This document shows positions 1 to 13,610 of a stretch of DNA of 64,000 bases, piece by piece. This DNA is from Spatholobus suberectus (taxonomy: Eukaryota > Streptophyta > Magnoliopsida > Fabales > Fabaceae): assembly GCA_004329165.1 (NCBI GenBank), contig CM014737.1, positions 55,906,368 to 55,970,367 on the forward strand, given 5' to 3'. The position numbers and the translations under genes were made by a program. The notes under the pieces were generated by a model. That model worked only from the letters and a program-made list of their open reading frames with translations, was not told the DNA's origin and did not search any database. Each line of letters starts with the position of its first letter. Within the stretch, counting starts at the first letter, position 1.

Positions 1-642
1 CTGAAATACAGAGAGATCAAAATATACATCAAAATAGTTATTACTTATTCCTAGTACATCAAAAAGATCCTAGTCAGAGCAGTGTCCGTCTACCCCTCTC
101 TCATAAAATAACAAACTATCAGACTAGCCCTATAGGTCCTTATCAACAGTCGGGTCTTCATTAACCGCGATCAATCATGCATAAAATGAAAAATAATGGA
201 GTGAGGTGATTTGTTCTAATATCACTTTTACATGTATGGTAGGAATTCTACCACATAATACAGATAAAACACAGTTGATAATAAAATGGGAACCTAAAGT
301 TTATTTTATGTTATATTATCCTTGACTCGGTATGTATCCATATTTTCCATTAGTGGGTAATAGTTCTTAACAGAACCTAGGAATTGGCTGGGAGTATATA
401 TACTTCTCTCAACATCATCTCATGGTACAGTCATCATCATCATTGAGGAACAAAATAACAATTTAGGATATCCATTTATAAAGGTATACTCTCACCAATC
501 CTGGTGATGTTGAGCAGTTGTCGAGGTTATCAAGTTGGTTAAGTGATTGTCCCAGCTCAAGAGCACTACCTTGGCCATTAGGACGCTCACCACTCGATAC
601 CATACCCTCTAGACCTAACCATGAGTCCTGCCTTTCATCCCA
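1..642 (-). mobile_element. Retrotransposon internal/untranslated region (partial)
   Basis: This stretch continues directly from the LTR-like repeat at 643-2515 and runs off the left edge of the window. Read on the minus strand it follows the LTR-like sequence, so it probably belongs to the 5' internal part of a Ty3/gypsy-type element. A short minus-strand open frame at 463-690 shows no recognisable gag motif and is not called as a gene. The family assignment is inference from the neighbouring LTR-like copies. Confidence 0.4.
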
Positions 643-2515
643 CAGTGTATTAAATCGTAGCTTCCCTAGCAGGGTGCCATGCCACTGCATGTCACTTTCT
701 TTACATTACTCACTAATTTATCACTTCCTAATTTCTCAAAGAGGTTTCCCTGGTCTCATTTAATTTGAGCACCAGTACAATTAATATTTCTGCCTTATAT
801 TGCAGAAATTGCACAATATCAAAATTTTAACAGAATAACGATTTAGTAATCATATAAAATTTTAGCAGAATAACGACATAACAATTATAATTTAATTACT
901 AAAATTTTGGTAGAATAACGACGAAATAAATACATTTTAATCTTCTAAACTTGAGCAGAATAACAGCTTAGTAAATGCATTTTAATTTTCTAAAATTGAA
1001 CAGAGTAACAGCTTAGCAAATATAATTTCATAATTTAAATTTGAGCAGAGTAATAATTTAGTAATAATGATTTAATAATCTAAATTTGGGCGGAGTAACA
1101 ACGTAGTAAAAATTAAAGTTTAACATTAAACAATAATAACAATAATAAAACTTAAGCCTAAATGGGTTTAGGGGAAAATCCTTCCTACCAACATGCAAAG
1201 TGACAATAATTTAGAACCAACCTCACTCTCCCCATTACCTCTAAGGTGGTTGATGAAAAGGATGGAATTGTTGAGGCAAAGCTCCTAGGAAGGGAACTTT
1301 ACTAGTTGTTGGAAAACTAGTTAAATTTTAACATAAAAGCAAAGTAAAAGAAAATTTCTTCTAGAGAGAGAAGCTCTCTAAGGATTTGGTGGCTTGAGAG
1401 AGGGAGAGGTGTGTGAAAAATGACCAAGGATGGGAAGTATTTATAGAGGAAGAGAAGGCTTAGGTGTCCACGTTGATGACATAAGCCATTATGTCATAAA
1501 TCTTATTTTTGATTTATTTTTAATTAATTTAGGGACACATATCAAAAATAAGGTGATGAATTAGCTATTCCTAGGTTGCGGACATGCTCCCTTAGTTGTC
1601 CAGTTTCTACATGTTAATTTTATCTGCCGGTAAATTAATCAGTACAGATAAAATCGCCTAAACTTGAAAAAATTGACTTTTAATATCAAAAAAATTCAAT
1701 TAAATGTAAAACTGAACAAATACATTATTTCATAATAAATCCATTTTAATTCAATAAATACCAATATTTTTATGAAAATTATAAAATTAAATATTTCACC
1801 TATAAATAAACTGAAATTACCATTTTCACTTTTTTTGGATGTCAAACCAATATTGGCTGGCTTATAGGACACTTAGGGGCATTTTGGTCATTTCACACAG
1901 GAACTCCAGAAAATTTCCAAAAATTTTCAAAATTATATTTTAATATATATAACATGATTCCAAGATCAAATTGACATTTTAATGCCAATTGAATCTTTTT
2001 CTCATGTAAGTCCTTAATATTGAGAAAGAGGGACAAAATCATCATTTTCTAATTTTTCCGGGCTTCGGTTCAGAAAAATTATTAAAAATCATGATTAGAT
2101 AACTCTTGAAATTTTGAACATGATGGTGGAAATCAGAATTTTTAAATTCCCTCCCGATTTTTCAGAATTAACTAGTCAATTATTAGAATACTAGTTGAAA
2201 AGCTGAAATAAGAGTGTTACATTTTTTACTATTTCTCAAAATATACATAATATAAAATTTTCAAAATACTTTGAAGTCAAAAAGTTTCTGGTATGCTCTC
2301 GCAATCAACTAGGGGTATTTTGGTCATTTCACAAAAATTGTCTTAATAAATTTTCAAAAAAACTTCTAAAATTATTATTAATTATTTTAAGCACATAAAT
2401 GAGTTAAAAATAAATTTTAGACACTTCTACCTATTTTTATCTATTTTCTCAATTATCTAGTTCTTCTAGGGGCAAAATAGTTATTTTACCATTTTCCAAA
2501 AATAGGGGTGTTACA
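643..2515 (-). mobile_element. LTR-like repeat, copy 1 (gypsy type, minus strand)
   Basis: On the minus strand it begins TGTAACACCCC, a common start for plant Ty3/gypsy LTRs. It contains a TATA box (CTATAAATA, plus positions 1439-1447) inside a pyrimidine-rich leader typical of an LTR promoter. The whole segment recurs at 2516-4577 in the same order, with copy-specific indels. Near its distal end it carries a ~45-bp tandem repeat (825-1110). The exact LTR 3' boundary is uncertain by tens of bases. Confidence 0.6.
825..1110. repeat. ~45-bp minisatellite inside LTR copy 1
   Basis: Seven degenerate units share the core GCAGARTAAC. The cores start at about 830, 865, 910, 955, 1000, 1045 and 1090, giving a regular spacing of about 45 bp after the first unit. 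Confidence 0.75.
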
Positions 2516-4577
2516 GTACCAAATTGTAGCTTTCCTAGTAGGGTGTCATGCTACTGCATGTCACTTACTTTACATTACTCACTAATTTATCACTTCCTAA
2601 CTTTTCAAACAGATATTTCTTTGCTCTCAAAAAATTTAAGTACTAGTATAATCAACATTTCTGCCTTATATTGTAAAAATTGCACAACACCCAAATTTTA
2701 ACAAAATAACGACATAGTAATTATAGTTTAATTACTAAAATTTTGGTAGAATAATAACTAAATAAATACATTTTAATTTCTAAATTTGAGCAGAGTAACA
2801 GCTTAACAAGTATAATTTAATAATTTAAATTTGAGCATAATAACAACTTAGCAATTATAATTTGATAATCTAAATTTAAGCAGAGTAACAGCTTAGCAAA
2901 AATTAAAGTTTAACATCAAACAATACAACAACAATAATAATAATAAAACTTAAGCCTAAACGGGTTTAGGGGAAAACACTTCCTACCAACATGCAAAATG
3001 GCAATAATTTAGAATCAACCCCACTCCCTCCATTACCTCTAAGGTGGTTGATGAAGAGGATGGATTTGTTGGTGCAAAGCTTCTAGGAGGAGAAATTCTA
3101 CTAGTTGAAAACTAGTGAAATTTTAACATAAAAACTAAATAATAAAAAATTCTAGAGAGAGAAGCTCACTAGCTTATAGAGGATAAGAATGGTGAAAATA
3201 TTGTCCATGAATGAAGGTATTTATAGAGGAAGAGGAGGCTTAGGTGTCCCACCATTTACATCATTCATTATGTCATTATTTGGTTTTTTATTTAATTTAA
3301 ATTCAATTTAGGTGGACACGTATGTAAAACTAGGGACACATATCAATTTTAGGTGGTGAATCACCCCCTTGTAGGTTGAAAACGTGTTGGGTGAGCTGTC
3401 CTAAAGCTCCCTAGTTTAAATTTTAATTGTAACTGATTACCCGATACCGATAAAATCGCTTAAACTTGAAAAATCAGCTTTTAATATCAAAATAATGCAA
3501 TTAAATGAAAACCTGGACAAATACATTAATTTTCATCAAAAATAAAATTTTAATAATTAATTTTAATTTTTATTAATTTATTTCAAATTTTATATATTTA
3601 TTTTGTATTTTAAGCTAAAAAATTCATAATAAACCCATTTTAATTCAATAAATACCAGAATTTTTATGAAAATTATAAAATTAAATATTTCACCTATAAA
3701 TAAACTTAGATTACCATTTTCACTATTTTGGGATGTCACACCAATACTAATTGACTTATCGGACACCTAGGGGTATTTTGGTCATTTTAGATAAGAATTC
3801 CAAAATATTTCTAGAAAATTTCTAAAATTATATTTTAATATATATGACATAATTCCTAGCTCAAATTTACATTCTAATGTCAATTGAATCTTTTTCTCAT
3901 ACTAGCTCTTAATGTTAAGTAACAGGGATAAAATTGTCATTTTCTAATTTCTCCAGGCTTTGGTTCAAAAAAATTATTAAAAATAAAAATTAAATAACTC
4001 TTGACTTTCTGAGCATAATGGTGAGAATCAGAATTTTGAAATTTCCTCCCGATTTTTTAGAATTAAATAATCAAATATTAGAAAAATAATTGAAAAACTG
4101 AAAATAAGAATGTTATATTTTTCACCATTTTTCTTTCAAATAAAAATTTCATAATTAAAGTATACCTAGAATAAAATTTGTAAAATACTTTGAAGTCAAA
4201 AAGTCTCTGGTATGCTTCTGTAGTCAACTAGGGGTATTTTGGTCATTTCACAAAAATTGTCTTAATAAAGTTCTAAAAAATTTCTAAAATTATTATTAAT
4301 TCTAAGCACATAAATGACTTTAAAATAAATTTTAGACACTTCTAACTATTTTTATCTATTTTCTCAATTATTTAGTCCTTCTAAGGGCAAAATAGTCATT
4401 TTATCCTTTTCTGGACTCCATTTTCCAAAAATCATTAAAAATTGAAACTAAGTATTACTAACTAATACAAGCACAACCATAGGGATCAAATTTTTGAGAT
4501 TCCCATCCGGTTCTTCAAAAATTATTGTTGAATAATTAAAAATAATAATTTGATATACAAAAATAGGGGTGTTACAA
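2516..4577 (-). mobile_element. LTR-like repeat, copy 2 (gypsy type, minus strand)
   Basis: This is a second, diverged copy of 643-2515. It again begins TGTAACACCCC on the minus strand (plus 4577) and carries a TATA box at 3218-3226. It abuts copy 1 with no internal retroelement sequence between them. It is longer because of AT-rich expansions, for example around 3530-3620. The head-to-tail LTR-LTR arrangement suggests unequal recombination or insertion of one element next to a related solo LTR. Confidence 0.6.
2695..2900. repeat. ~45-bp minisatellite inside LTR copy 2
   Basis: Five units of the same GCAGARTAAC-type repeat as at 825-1110, with cores at about 2701, 2746, 2791, 2835 and 2881. 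The unit number differs from copy 1, which has seven. Confidence 0.7.
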
Positions 4578-7372
4578 CTACCACCACTAGATACATTTAT
4601 GCAATCATTGAAAGATCATAATCACAAAATATATACATATATAATCATAAATGAGGTCAACCACCTCATCTCTCAACATCGAGCATGAAATAACAATATA
4701 CATCAACGGAGGATAAGGATACAAAACGCACTCCTTATGGCTGGTCATACTATGCAACCCCATCAAAGAATGAACTAAATACATAACAAAAAGAACAAAA
4801 GCTTGGCTCCCCAAGTGAAACATCTCTAGCTTGCAGCTCCATCCTCAGCTTTGAGAAGCTGGGTCCATTGAAGCATCATCATATGCTCCCATGCCATAGG
4901 ACGTGATCATCACAGTCACACCAGCACAACAATAGCAACAGATAAACCACAATAGAAACACAAGGCAAAGGTAAGCTTATTAAAACAACGATATAATATA
5001 TGATTACTAAAAACCAACAACAATTCTTAACATTCAAACACACACACACACACATATAACATGCATTCACATGGCTAGCATTCTCAACTAAAATCCTCAT
5101 ATCACAACAATTCACCACAACTATGTCAATGCATGATGACACGACTCTCGAGAGATTTACAACACCTTAGGCGATCAGCAAGGTCTCACCCTCTACCATG
5201 GCCTATCCAAGCACCACTCAGGAATTGCCAAACTATGATCTACGGACAAGCTTAGTGGTTTGTTGGGATAAGTGTATGTGGGTGGTGGCTTATTGCGACT
5301 CAAGGCTTGCACCACCTTGGCATCCTGCGGAATTGCCCATTCACTCATCCCCAAAGACCCATCATCAGCTGCCTCATGTCTCATCCAACACTAGGTTGGA
5401 GGCCCGTCTGAGCTATAGCTCCGGTCAACCATCCAACTTACGTGCTTGCCCATACCACAGCATGAGGTCTATCGTTAGCTACCTCAACCGCCAACTATGC
5501 ATGAAATGCACATATCATAACACCACACCCACTCAATAACAACAAGTCAACATGTATACATGTGTGACAACACAACACCACACAGGCCTGACTAGCACCA
5601 CACGAGGTCCAACAACAACTACCAACACCATGCAGGCCTATTCCAGCCTCAAGCATAATCAATAGGTAAGGCCTTATCCAAGCAGTGCTTACCTTGTGAG
5701 AAGTCTCACATAACACAAGTGGAGGTCTTATCTAAGCAACCTACACCCTTTTGTGGAATGCCTCACCCCAACTACACCACACAACTAGTGGAGACCCTAT
5801 CTAAGCAACCTTTCACTCTACTCACATTTTACAACCATTCTCACCTTAGACTCACATTAGGACTCTTTATCAACCATGTTTTATACCACTACACTTTCCA
5901 AATTTGATCGACTGCAGAACTCTGTATTCGCTTAGCGACCCACATGCTCGCTTAGCGACCTACATGCTCGTTCAACGAAGACCCTCCTAATAGAGGACCA
6001 ACTTCCCTTGCGAAGGCTTTTCGCTTAGCGAATCAAAGTCACTCGCTCAATGACAACTAAAGTTGCTTAGCGAATTCATTACAGGGACTTTCCCTAAATT
6101 GCTATCAACCACCTTTTACTCAACCAGTCACCCACTTGCTCAGCGAATAGCCACTCTAGAGAGCAACTAGAACCTGCACACACACCTCGCTTAGCGAACC
6201 AGTTGTTCGCCTAGTGACTCACTTGCAACAGAGAGCAACAATATTCTAAGGTCCCCAATTCACTCAACGAACTCAGTACTCACTTAGTGAATTGCTCCCA
6301 AGTATTCTGGAATGCCTATACTCGCTCAGTGAGTCACACACTCACTCAGTGAACTCTTTTCTAGAAAATTTCCAGATTTCTATGAACACTCGCTTGACGA
6401 ACAACATTTTGCTTAGCGAATCCCTGTTACACCACAGCCATTTCTATCACTCAAGAACACTCGCTCAGCGATTCCCCAACCTCAAAGCCTCACTCCACTC
6501 CCAGGGCATTCTCACTCGGCGACTATTAGACAATAGCAACAGAACTCTCTTCGAAAAACCTAAAAAATCTAAACTTTCTACTCACTCATACCCTAAATCG
6601 ACTCTACAAAGGACGAATACAACCACACAATAGCCCACAACATCATACTCCACACATTTAACAATCCATACAACATTTCAACACAAATCATCCACGAAAT
6701 CAAGGAAACCCATTTCCAAACGAAATTCCAACAAAACTCATTTAAATTTCGATTTCAGCACAAACCAATGTCACATTTACACACAACTATGTTCATACAA
6801 CAACTTTTCAACAAATGTAAGCTTCCCTTACCTCTTGGAGTTCTGAATTTTGAAATTTAGGGAAGGAGAGAAAACAAGAGTGTGAACCCTTGAGCCAAAT
6901 CCTTAAGAAAGACAATGCTCCTCACCAAAAAGAATGAAATAGGCTATGAATCTTGCTTCTTACTTGGTGGTTTAAAAGATTTTGAGTAAATGAGAGAGTT
7001 TGAGAGAAAGTGGGGGAAGAGAAATGGGGGAGAATGGGTCTTAAGTAACTTAAAACCTTTCCTGGGCCTCATAAGGCTTCGGGCCCACTGAAGTCCATGG
7101 TCCGTCTATTCACTCCCCATGCCTCACAACTGGCTCAATACTGCCGTTTCTCTCAACAACCCATATAAACATAGGTACACTTTCATTTTGGCTCAAGAAT
7201 ATTTTTCTCCAGTTCCCTAAATCTAGACAGGAATTCCAAAACAACCAACACAAAACAACACTCGCACAACAACAACTTATTTATTTGTTTTAATTACCAA
7301 GATCTCATATTAATTTCTACTTTTTAATTATTAAAACACTAAATCATACATTATGAAAAACACGGTGTTACA
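4578..7372 (-). mobile_element. LTR retrotransposon segment, probable gypsy LTR/UTR
   Basis: The right edge reads TGTAACACCGTG on the minus strand, again an LTR-like start. On that strand the left edge ends in a GTGGTGGTAG-type tract just before the next LTR-like start at 4577, which could be a polypurine tract. The interior holds short duplicated phrases (about 5530-5830) and a dense palindrome cluster (5925-6530). No gag or pol protein motif was seen on either strand. It may be one long LTR of about 2.8 kb, or an LTR plus a 3' untranslated region. Confidence 0.5.
5925..6530. repeat. Clustered degenerate palindrome TCGCTTAGCGA
   Basis: About 17 degenerate copies of an 11-bp odd palindrome (arms TCGCT/AGCGA) lie within 600 bp, with variants such as CGCTCAGCGA, CGTTCAACGA and CACTTAGTGA. 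Many variants keep the two arms complementary. I associate this motif with soybean LTRs from general knowledge, which supports a legume origin. Confidence 0.75.
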
Positions 7373-7752
7373 GATAGGGTAGCTACCCGATTTGGTAGGA
7401 AGTGGGTGGTGTTTTCGAGCACTTCTTCGTTATTTGCAAGAAAGTTTTTTAAAAATATTTTGTTACACTTCTACTCTACCAAACAACCAACATTTTTCTA
7501 CTTTCACTTTCTTCCTTCGTCTCCTCCTATATTTCTTGTCAACCAAACAAAGTGTGAGAGAAGAGAGTAAAAATAAAATGGACGTTAAAAATTGGAGTTG
7601 TTTAGTTAAGGTGAATTAGTGACGAGAGAAATTAAAAAGTGGTAGATCCACACATAAAAAATTCCACCTTGAGATGGTGAAAAATAGTGAAGAAATGGCT
7701 CACAACGTAAAACGTAATTGATTTTGTGTGTTGTGTGTTGTTCATGCTCATA
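7373..7752. other. Short unassigned intergenic stretch
   Basis: It lies between the retroelement edge and the TIR element. An open frame at 7392-7619 has no recognisable domain and low-complexity composition. I see nothing to support a gene. Confidence 0.5.
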
Positions 7753-8000
7753 GTGTGTGTTTGAATTGATGATGATAAAATTGATTTTAGATTAACTTAA
7801 TTTTGTAGAATTGATTATAGTTAAAATTGATTTTGAAGTAACGTGATTTTTGTTTAGATAAAAAATATTAGAAAAGTAATTTTTTAAGAAAATGTTGTTT
7901 GAATACTTTGAATTAAAATTGATTTTAAGTATATGATTACCAAAATGGGTTTTAATGTCTATGTATACTTTTTTTCTATTATAATTAGTTATATACATAC

Positions 8001-8059
<59 letters not shown>

Positions 8060-8470
8060 CAAATTAAAAATAAATAGACATATAGTAATTTTTTCATTTC
8101 ATGTTAATTATTAAATTAAGAAAATATATGTATATTATGTTAACTTTTGAAATAGAACCCATAACCCTTACAAAAGCATTAAAATTAGATGGAATAGATA
8201 ATAAAAGTATTAAATTAGCATAAGCATCAAACACAAAGATAAATAAGCTTATGCATGAGGGTATAAGTATGAGGGTAAATTAGAGAAAACATATTCAAAA
8301 TTGATTTTGAATGAAGTAGAAGCAACTCTCTCTTGCTTCAATTTTACCATAATTTTTTTAATTGAAAATGTTTTTATCTGAGTAACTAAATATTTTAAAT
8401 TTAAGTCAAACCATGTATGACTCAACTCATCATGGTCTATCATAGTTTCAACATCAATCCAAACACACAC
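7753..8470. mobile_element. Non-autonomous TIR DNA transposon (~718 bp)
   Basis: The left end GTGTGTGTTTGAATTGATGA matches the reverse complement of the right end (GTGTGTGTTTGGATTGATG). Both ends are flanked by ATA. The interior repeats an AAATTGATTTTG-type phrase and contains a (CATA)n/(AT)n microsatellite. No transposase is present. The superfamily is not certain because the target duplication is too short to decide. Confidence 0.6.
7994..8056. repeat. (CATA)n-(AT)n microsatellite
   Basis: A run of CATA units changes directly into a run of AT dinucleotides within the TIR element. Confidence 0.95.
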
Positions 8471-10006
8471 ATAATCAAGTTACCCTATGCTGAGAATCAA
8501 TTGTTATCAACCAGGATATGTCAAATATGTTCCCATCTTGTGTAACTAACAGTTGGGTGGCATCTATTGCTGCTAGCAATGCTGGTGCTCCTATTGTGGT
8601 GAACAATTTTTTATATGTGGCTTGTGAAAGAATAAAAAAGTATTTTATTTATAATCTCATTTATCTTCCCTTCTTTATTTCATCTTTACTTTTCTTAAAT
8701 TAAACAACTCAAAATTATACCTTTTTTCTTTGTCTACTTCTCTCTTTATCATTTTTTTACCCTGTTTTTTTCTTGCTACAAAACAAAATGTAGGTGTCAA
8801 AAAAGGCAAATTCTACGGTGCCTTTGACATTTTAAAGGATACTAATATCTTCCTTGAATAGACCAATAAATAATAAAAACATAATAACATAAAATTGATA
8901 ATATGATTTATTATTTAGAATCTTATTATTTAAAAAAAAAACATTTGTACAACAAAATATACGACAAATTTTATAACCGAGAAAAAGAAGTTTGAAATGT
9001 AATAAAATGATGTAATAGAGAGAAATAGATACAATAATGATGTTGTATAAATTATTGTATGTGTATCACATTTCTTTTTCAATTATTGAACGACTCCTAA
9101 AATTACTTTTATCGTTCATTCTATTTATGCTTGCATATTTTTCATATTCAATATTAAATTTTTAAAAAAATGAAATGAATTTCGATCCACGAAATTTTTT
9201 ACAATTATAAAATTTAAAATATCATTAAAATTAAATTCTAATTTATTTATAATATAAATTTTAATGTGCATGAGAAAGTATTAATACTCTCTTAAAATAA
9301 AAGATATCAAATCATGGGAGTTACTATAGTATCCTAATAAATAAAATTGTTTTAGAACAGCTATTTCTTTTACCAATAAAAACATAAGTTGTTGTCATGT
9401 CATCTATTTTGCTTGCAATGATAATTCAAACCCTTATGTTATAACTAAAATTATAGTCCTTTGCAAACCCTTAACAGTTGCATCGCCCAACCAGGTCACT
9501 GTGCAAACTTGTTCCCTGTCGCACCCACGACCACAATGTCACCTCCCAACTCCCACCAAGTCCTCCAAACCCAAATAGAGTAACTTATATTCACAACCTC
9601 TCTACAACTGCAGGTATTAAATGACCGATCATAAAAACTCCTACTGATTTTTTTGAAAGCATAGCAAATACTCAATTTCATATTTAGACTATTACGAAAA
9701 ATTATTAAGATGGAAGGAAAAACATTCTAAGGATAAGATGTTAAATACATGACGATCTTGATAGTAAGCTGCACTACTTGCAGTGAACAAGTGTGCAATG
9801 AAAATCTTACGGATTCATAGTAGTTTGAGAGAATGACTGAGAATTTATCTTATAATAGGAAGAAAGAATGGTCTTTATATAATACCAATAACTAGTTTTA
9901 AGCACAGTATTTGAAAAAAAAAACGGTTTATGCTTATTAATCTAAAAACTTAGTGTTCAAAACCCCTAAAATTTATAGGGGTCCCATAGAATTTCTCTCG
10001 GAACAA
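8471..10006. other. AT-rich intergenic region, no gene seen
   Basis: Short open frames (for example 8518-8703 and 9496-9681 on the minus strand) lack family motifs and coding-like composition. The patch at about 8510-8640 is less AT-rich and could be an eroded gene fragment, but I cannot identify it. Confidence 0.5.
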
Positions 10007-10939
10007 TCTATATCTATAAATATAATATTTGAGGCTTTTACTTTTACAAGTGTCACTTTCTCCTTCAATGGCAATGTGCAGTACGCAATGGTTAAATGGG
10101 CCGCTCTTAAAGAGCCCAATATTTTATTTCAACAACTCAGATTAATTTAGGATGTATGTTGATTGTAGACCGTGGGATGAAACACTTGCAGCGTTTTTTC
10201 AATTTAGAGTACTACAGAGGCCGAGAATTAGGTTGAAATAAGCAAGTCGGAAAGCAATTTTGCTACTCATTCACGTGAATGATTTTTTTTTCTTCTCCCT
10301 TCGATGAGTTACAATATTCATCATTTCAACCAACCCTTTCTCTTTCTCTCTCATTTCATTCTTTCTTCGCATCTCCCTCCCCCTCCCTTGTCTGGTCATT
10401 GGCAAAGACGTCATTTTCAGTCTCTTTAGACAACAATTCAAAAAAAGAAATTGATCAAAACTTTTCTCACCTCTACATCTTCCTTTAAACAACTTCAAAA
10501 AATAACCTTGCTTGACCGAACCTTAGGTTTCGGGCTTATTTGTGTTGGTCGGGGTTTACTTTGGTATAAACTTGATCCTTGCTATTGTTTCTCATAGTTC
10601 CAGTAGTTAGGTAAATCTTTTCATACAATTATTTCTCTTTATATAAGTTTGATGATAAAGTTGAAGGTTGAAGCTTGAAAGTAATGGATCTGTGTTCATA
10701 TTTTCCCTATTTAGCTACCTAAGCTAGAATGTATTAGGTCGGAAAACTTGGAAGTACATTGAAATGTGATGGAGATGCTTATGCATATGGGCACCATTTA
10801 GTTTCCATCAATTTTCTTGCCAATGGGTTTGATATTTACGTGTTTTTATATTTATATTGGTTAATTCTCAATAATTATTTATGTGTATGGCTTTTATTTT
10901 CATATGTTTCTCCCACAATATGCATTTTTCTATCACCTA

Positions 10940-10975
10940 TCTATAACTATAGTATTTGAGGCTTTTTTCTTAAGA
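10940..10975 (+). repeat. Second Helitron 5'-end-like sequence
   Basis: TCTATAACTATAGTATTTGA at 10940, followed by GGCTTTTTTC, resembles the candidate terminus at 10007, where the same TATTTGAGGCTTTT block occurs. It is also preceded by A. It may be the real 5' end of the autonomous element or a nested relative. Confidence 0.4.
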
Positions 10976-13610
10976 CCTGTCAATCTCAATATCCATTGTT
11001 TTGAAAAATTGTCAAGAATAAAGTTATGGTTATTGGCATGAAGATATATAAATATGATTTTGTAAATGCTATAATATGGTCTACAATTATCATAATTCGC
11101 TACCTAATACGTTAGTGCAATGAAATTGGAATGAGATGATGGTAATGAAGACTCTGGATTAAAAAATGAACTTTTGCTAAATATACTGCAATGTCTTATA
11201 GATATCATAGTTTGCCTCAGATACTTTGTCTACATGGTTAAATTTAATTTATAAGATAATCACACTAAGTTTAAATAATTCTTCTGCATTTTATTAATAA
11301 GCATATCCCCCCCGAGCTATGTTAGGATATGTTTGGAAATTGGAATACTAAAGTGAATGATCCTAAAAAGAAACTATTTTACTGAGCATTGAAACTATTT
11401 TACTGTCAACAGTATTTATTTTATCTAAATTGTTATCTTACTTTTTAGCTATATCTTAATATAAAATAGTTGTATACATGTTAGTTTATTAGTTTTTAGT
11501 GTCCAACTAAATTAATTACGTGTTGGTTTATTATTATACTCAATTGTTATTACTTAATTGTATACATATTGTCAAATATTGCAATATTTTATACTTTTTA
11601 GAGTTAATTTAAAATAATTTTATTAGCTTATTACTTTATCTGCCAAATATAATATTTAAATGAAATATCCTAATTGTATATTTGTTAACAACTTTTCATT
11701 AGTTTATCAAATTTAGTCTTTCTAACTCTTTTTTTCCCCATTTTTTAGTTGGAACTTAAGCTTGGAGTAGGGACATTTTTTATGAGCAAGACTTGAGATT
11801 AAAGAAGTAGCCCAATTTAGATAATTTTGTGTTCTATATAGAGTAAGATTTGTAAGGTACGTTTGTTTATAATTTTAGTCCCACTTATTATTATTAAATT
11901 GAGAAATCTTATTGGAGCATGTATGTTGACTAAACATATTCAATTTCATTCATCCATATTCTTTGGTTTATTTCAAGTGAATATGTAGTTGCTTTCGTGA
12001 TTCTCCCCCAAAGTAGACAAAACACATCGTGGTTCCTATTGTCTCTATATTTGTTTGTGTTCTGAGTTTTGGTAAGTAATATTATTTTTTGTACTATCAT
12101 ATTGTGTCATATTTAGTTTTATTAGAAAGAATGATAAGAAAAAGACAAAGAGACATTGATTGTAATGTAGATTATGCAAGCATATATAATTCTTAAAACT
12201 ATGCCATAATCTTAGAAGAGTTCATTTAGAATAAAAATTAGTGAAAATTTTTAGTTTTTTCCAATATTTAACAAACGTTTTCATTTAGGAATGTAATTTA
12301 AATATTCTATGTGACAGATAAATTAATTTATTTTAATACACTTCTAACAAGTAAAATTATACAAATTATGATTTTCAAAAACTAAATTATATATTAATAT
12401 TGAATCTGTATGTACAAAACAATTTTTCTTATACGTGTTAACAATATTGTCCTGTATCTTAAACATGACAAATGGTAAGAATATATTTAATAAATTTCAT
12501 TAAATTGTGTTTTAATTGTTAAATATAATAATCTTAAAATATTTAAAAGTTTATGTGCGTTGATAAGAAGATTTTTTAAAGAAACCAGAGTATATAAAAA
12601 ATTACATATAATATGTTTTTAATCTTTGTAAATATAGTTAAATTTAATTTAAATTTTGATAAAAAAAAATTAATTATAAATTTTAAATATTTTTCTTAAT
12701 TTTATTTTTCTTAAATTTTTTTTTTTTTATTTTCATTACTTATAAATAACATGATATATATTTAAGTTTATGATGTCACGTCTTATTTCTCTATAATTAC
12801 TTTTATCTTAATATGCAACATTACCACTAGATATTGACAAAGGACGATTTTTAGATATTTTCTATTTACAAATATTAAATTTGACAAAATGTTTCTTAAA
12901 ACATTAAACTAAAATAAAATTATATAGTAAATATCCAATTTAGTTCCATAAAAATCACTAAACCTAACTTAATTCCTGTACAAAATAAAGTTATCAAGTA
13001 GTTTTTCAAAATCATAATTATGAAACACTTTAGTATTTCATTTATTTCGATTAATATTTTCAAGAACAAATAGATTATGTTTTAAAAATGATCCTTACAC
13101 TAAAATTAAAAACTTTAAATTTTTCTATATTTAAATGTTAAAAATGTTATTTAATCACTTTTTTTAAGTTTGGTAAAATATTTTTTTAAATATTCCAACT
13201 TAATTAAAGGTAATAAAGTGTTAATCAAAGTCTTGATCTATATATATATATATAAGGAATAAAGATATTCCTTAAATTAATTAATTATTTTATCTCTAAG
13301 GTTATGTTCGATTGTAGTGAAATAAAAATGAATATGTAAAGATAGTATAACTATTTTCTAAATCATTCACCCCATCTACTATTCTCTTTCAAACTCTATT
13401 ATCAAATTATCCATATTAAATTATTAAAAGATAAAATTTCTAACAAAAATCAAATTTAACATTTTTCATCTTAACTTTATTATTTTAGATATTATATATT
13501 AATAGTATTACTCTTATTTTTCTAATTTTGGTTGTAGTTGCCTTTGTCTAAACAACTACTCTTGCTCGAGGCTATGTTACATTGGTAGCACCATCAATAC
13601 TTGATTTGTA

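Noticed and set aside
463..690. Minus-strand 75-codon open frame as a gag or host gene
   Set aside because: No zinc knuckle, capsid-like or other domain could be seen. It lies in a retroelement untranslated region.
5925..6530. CRISPR-like array
   Set aside because: Repeats are short, degenerate and irregularly spaced, and the setting is a plant retroelement.
8518..8703. Possible host gene fragment (SNMFPSCVTNSW...)
   Set aside because: No family could be recognised and no splice or homologous context supports it.
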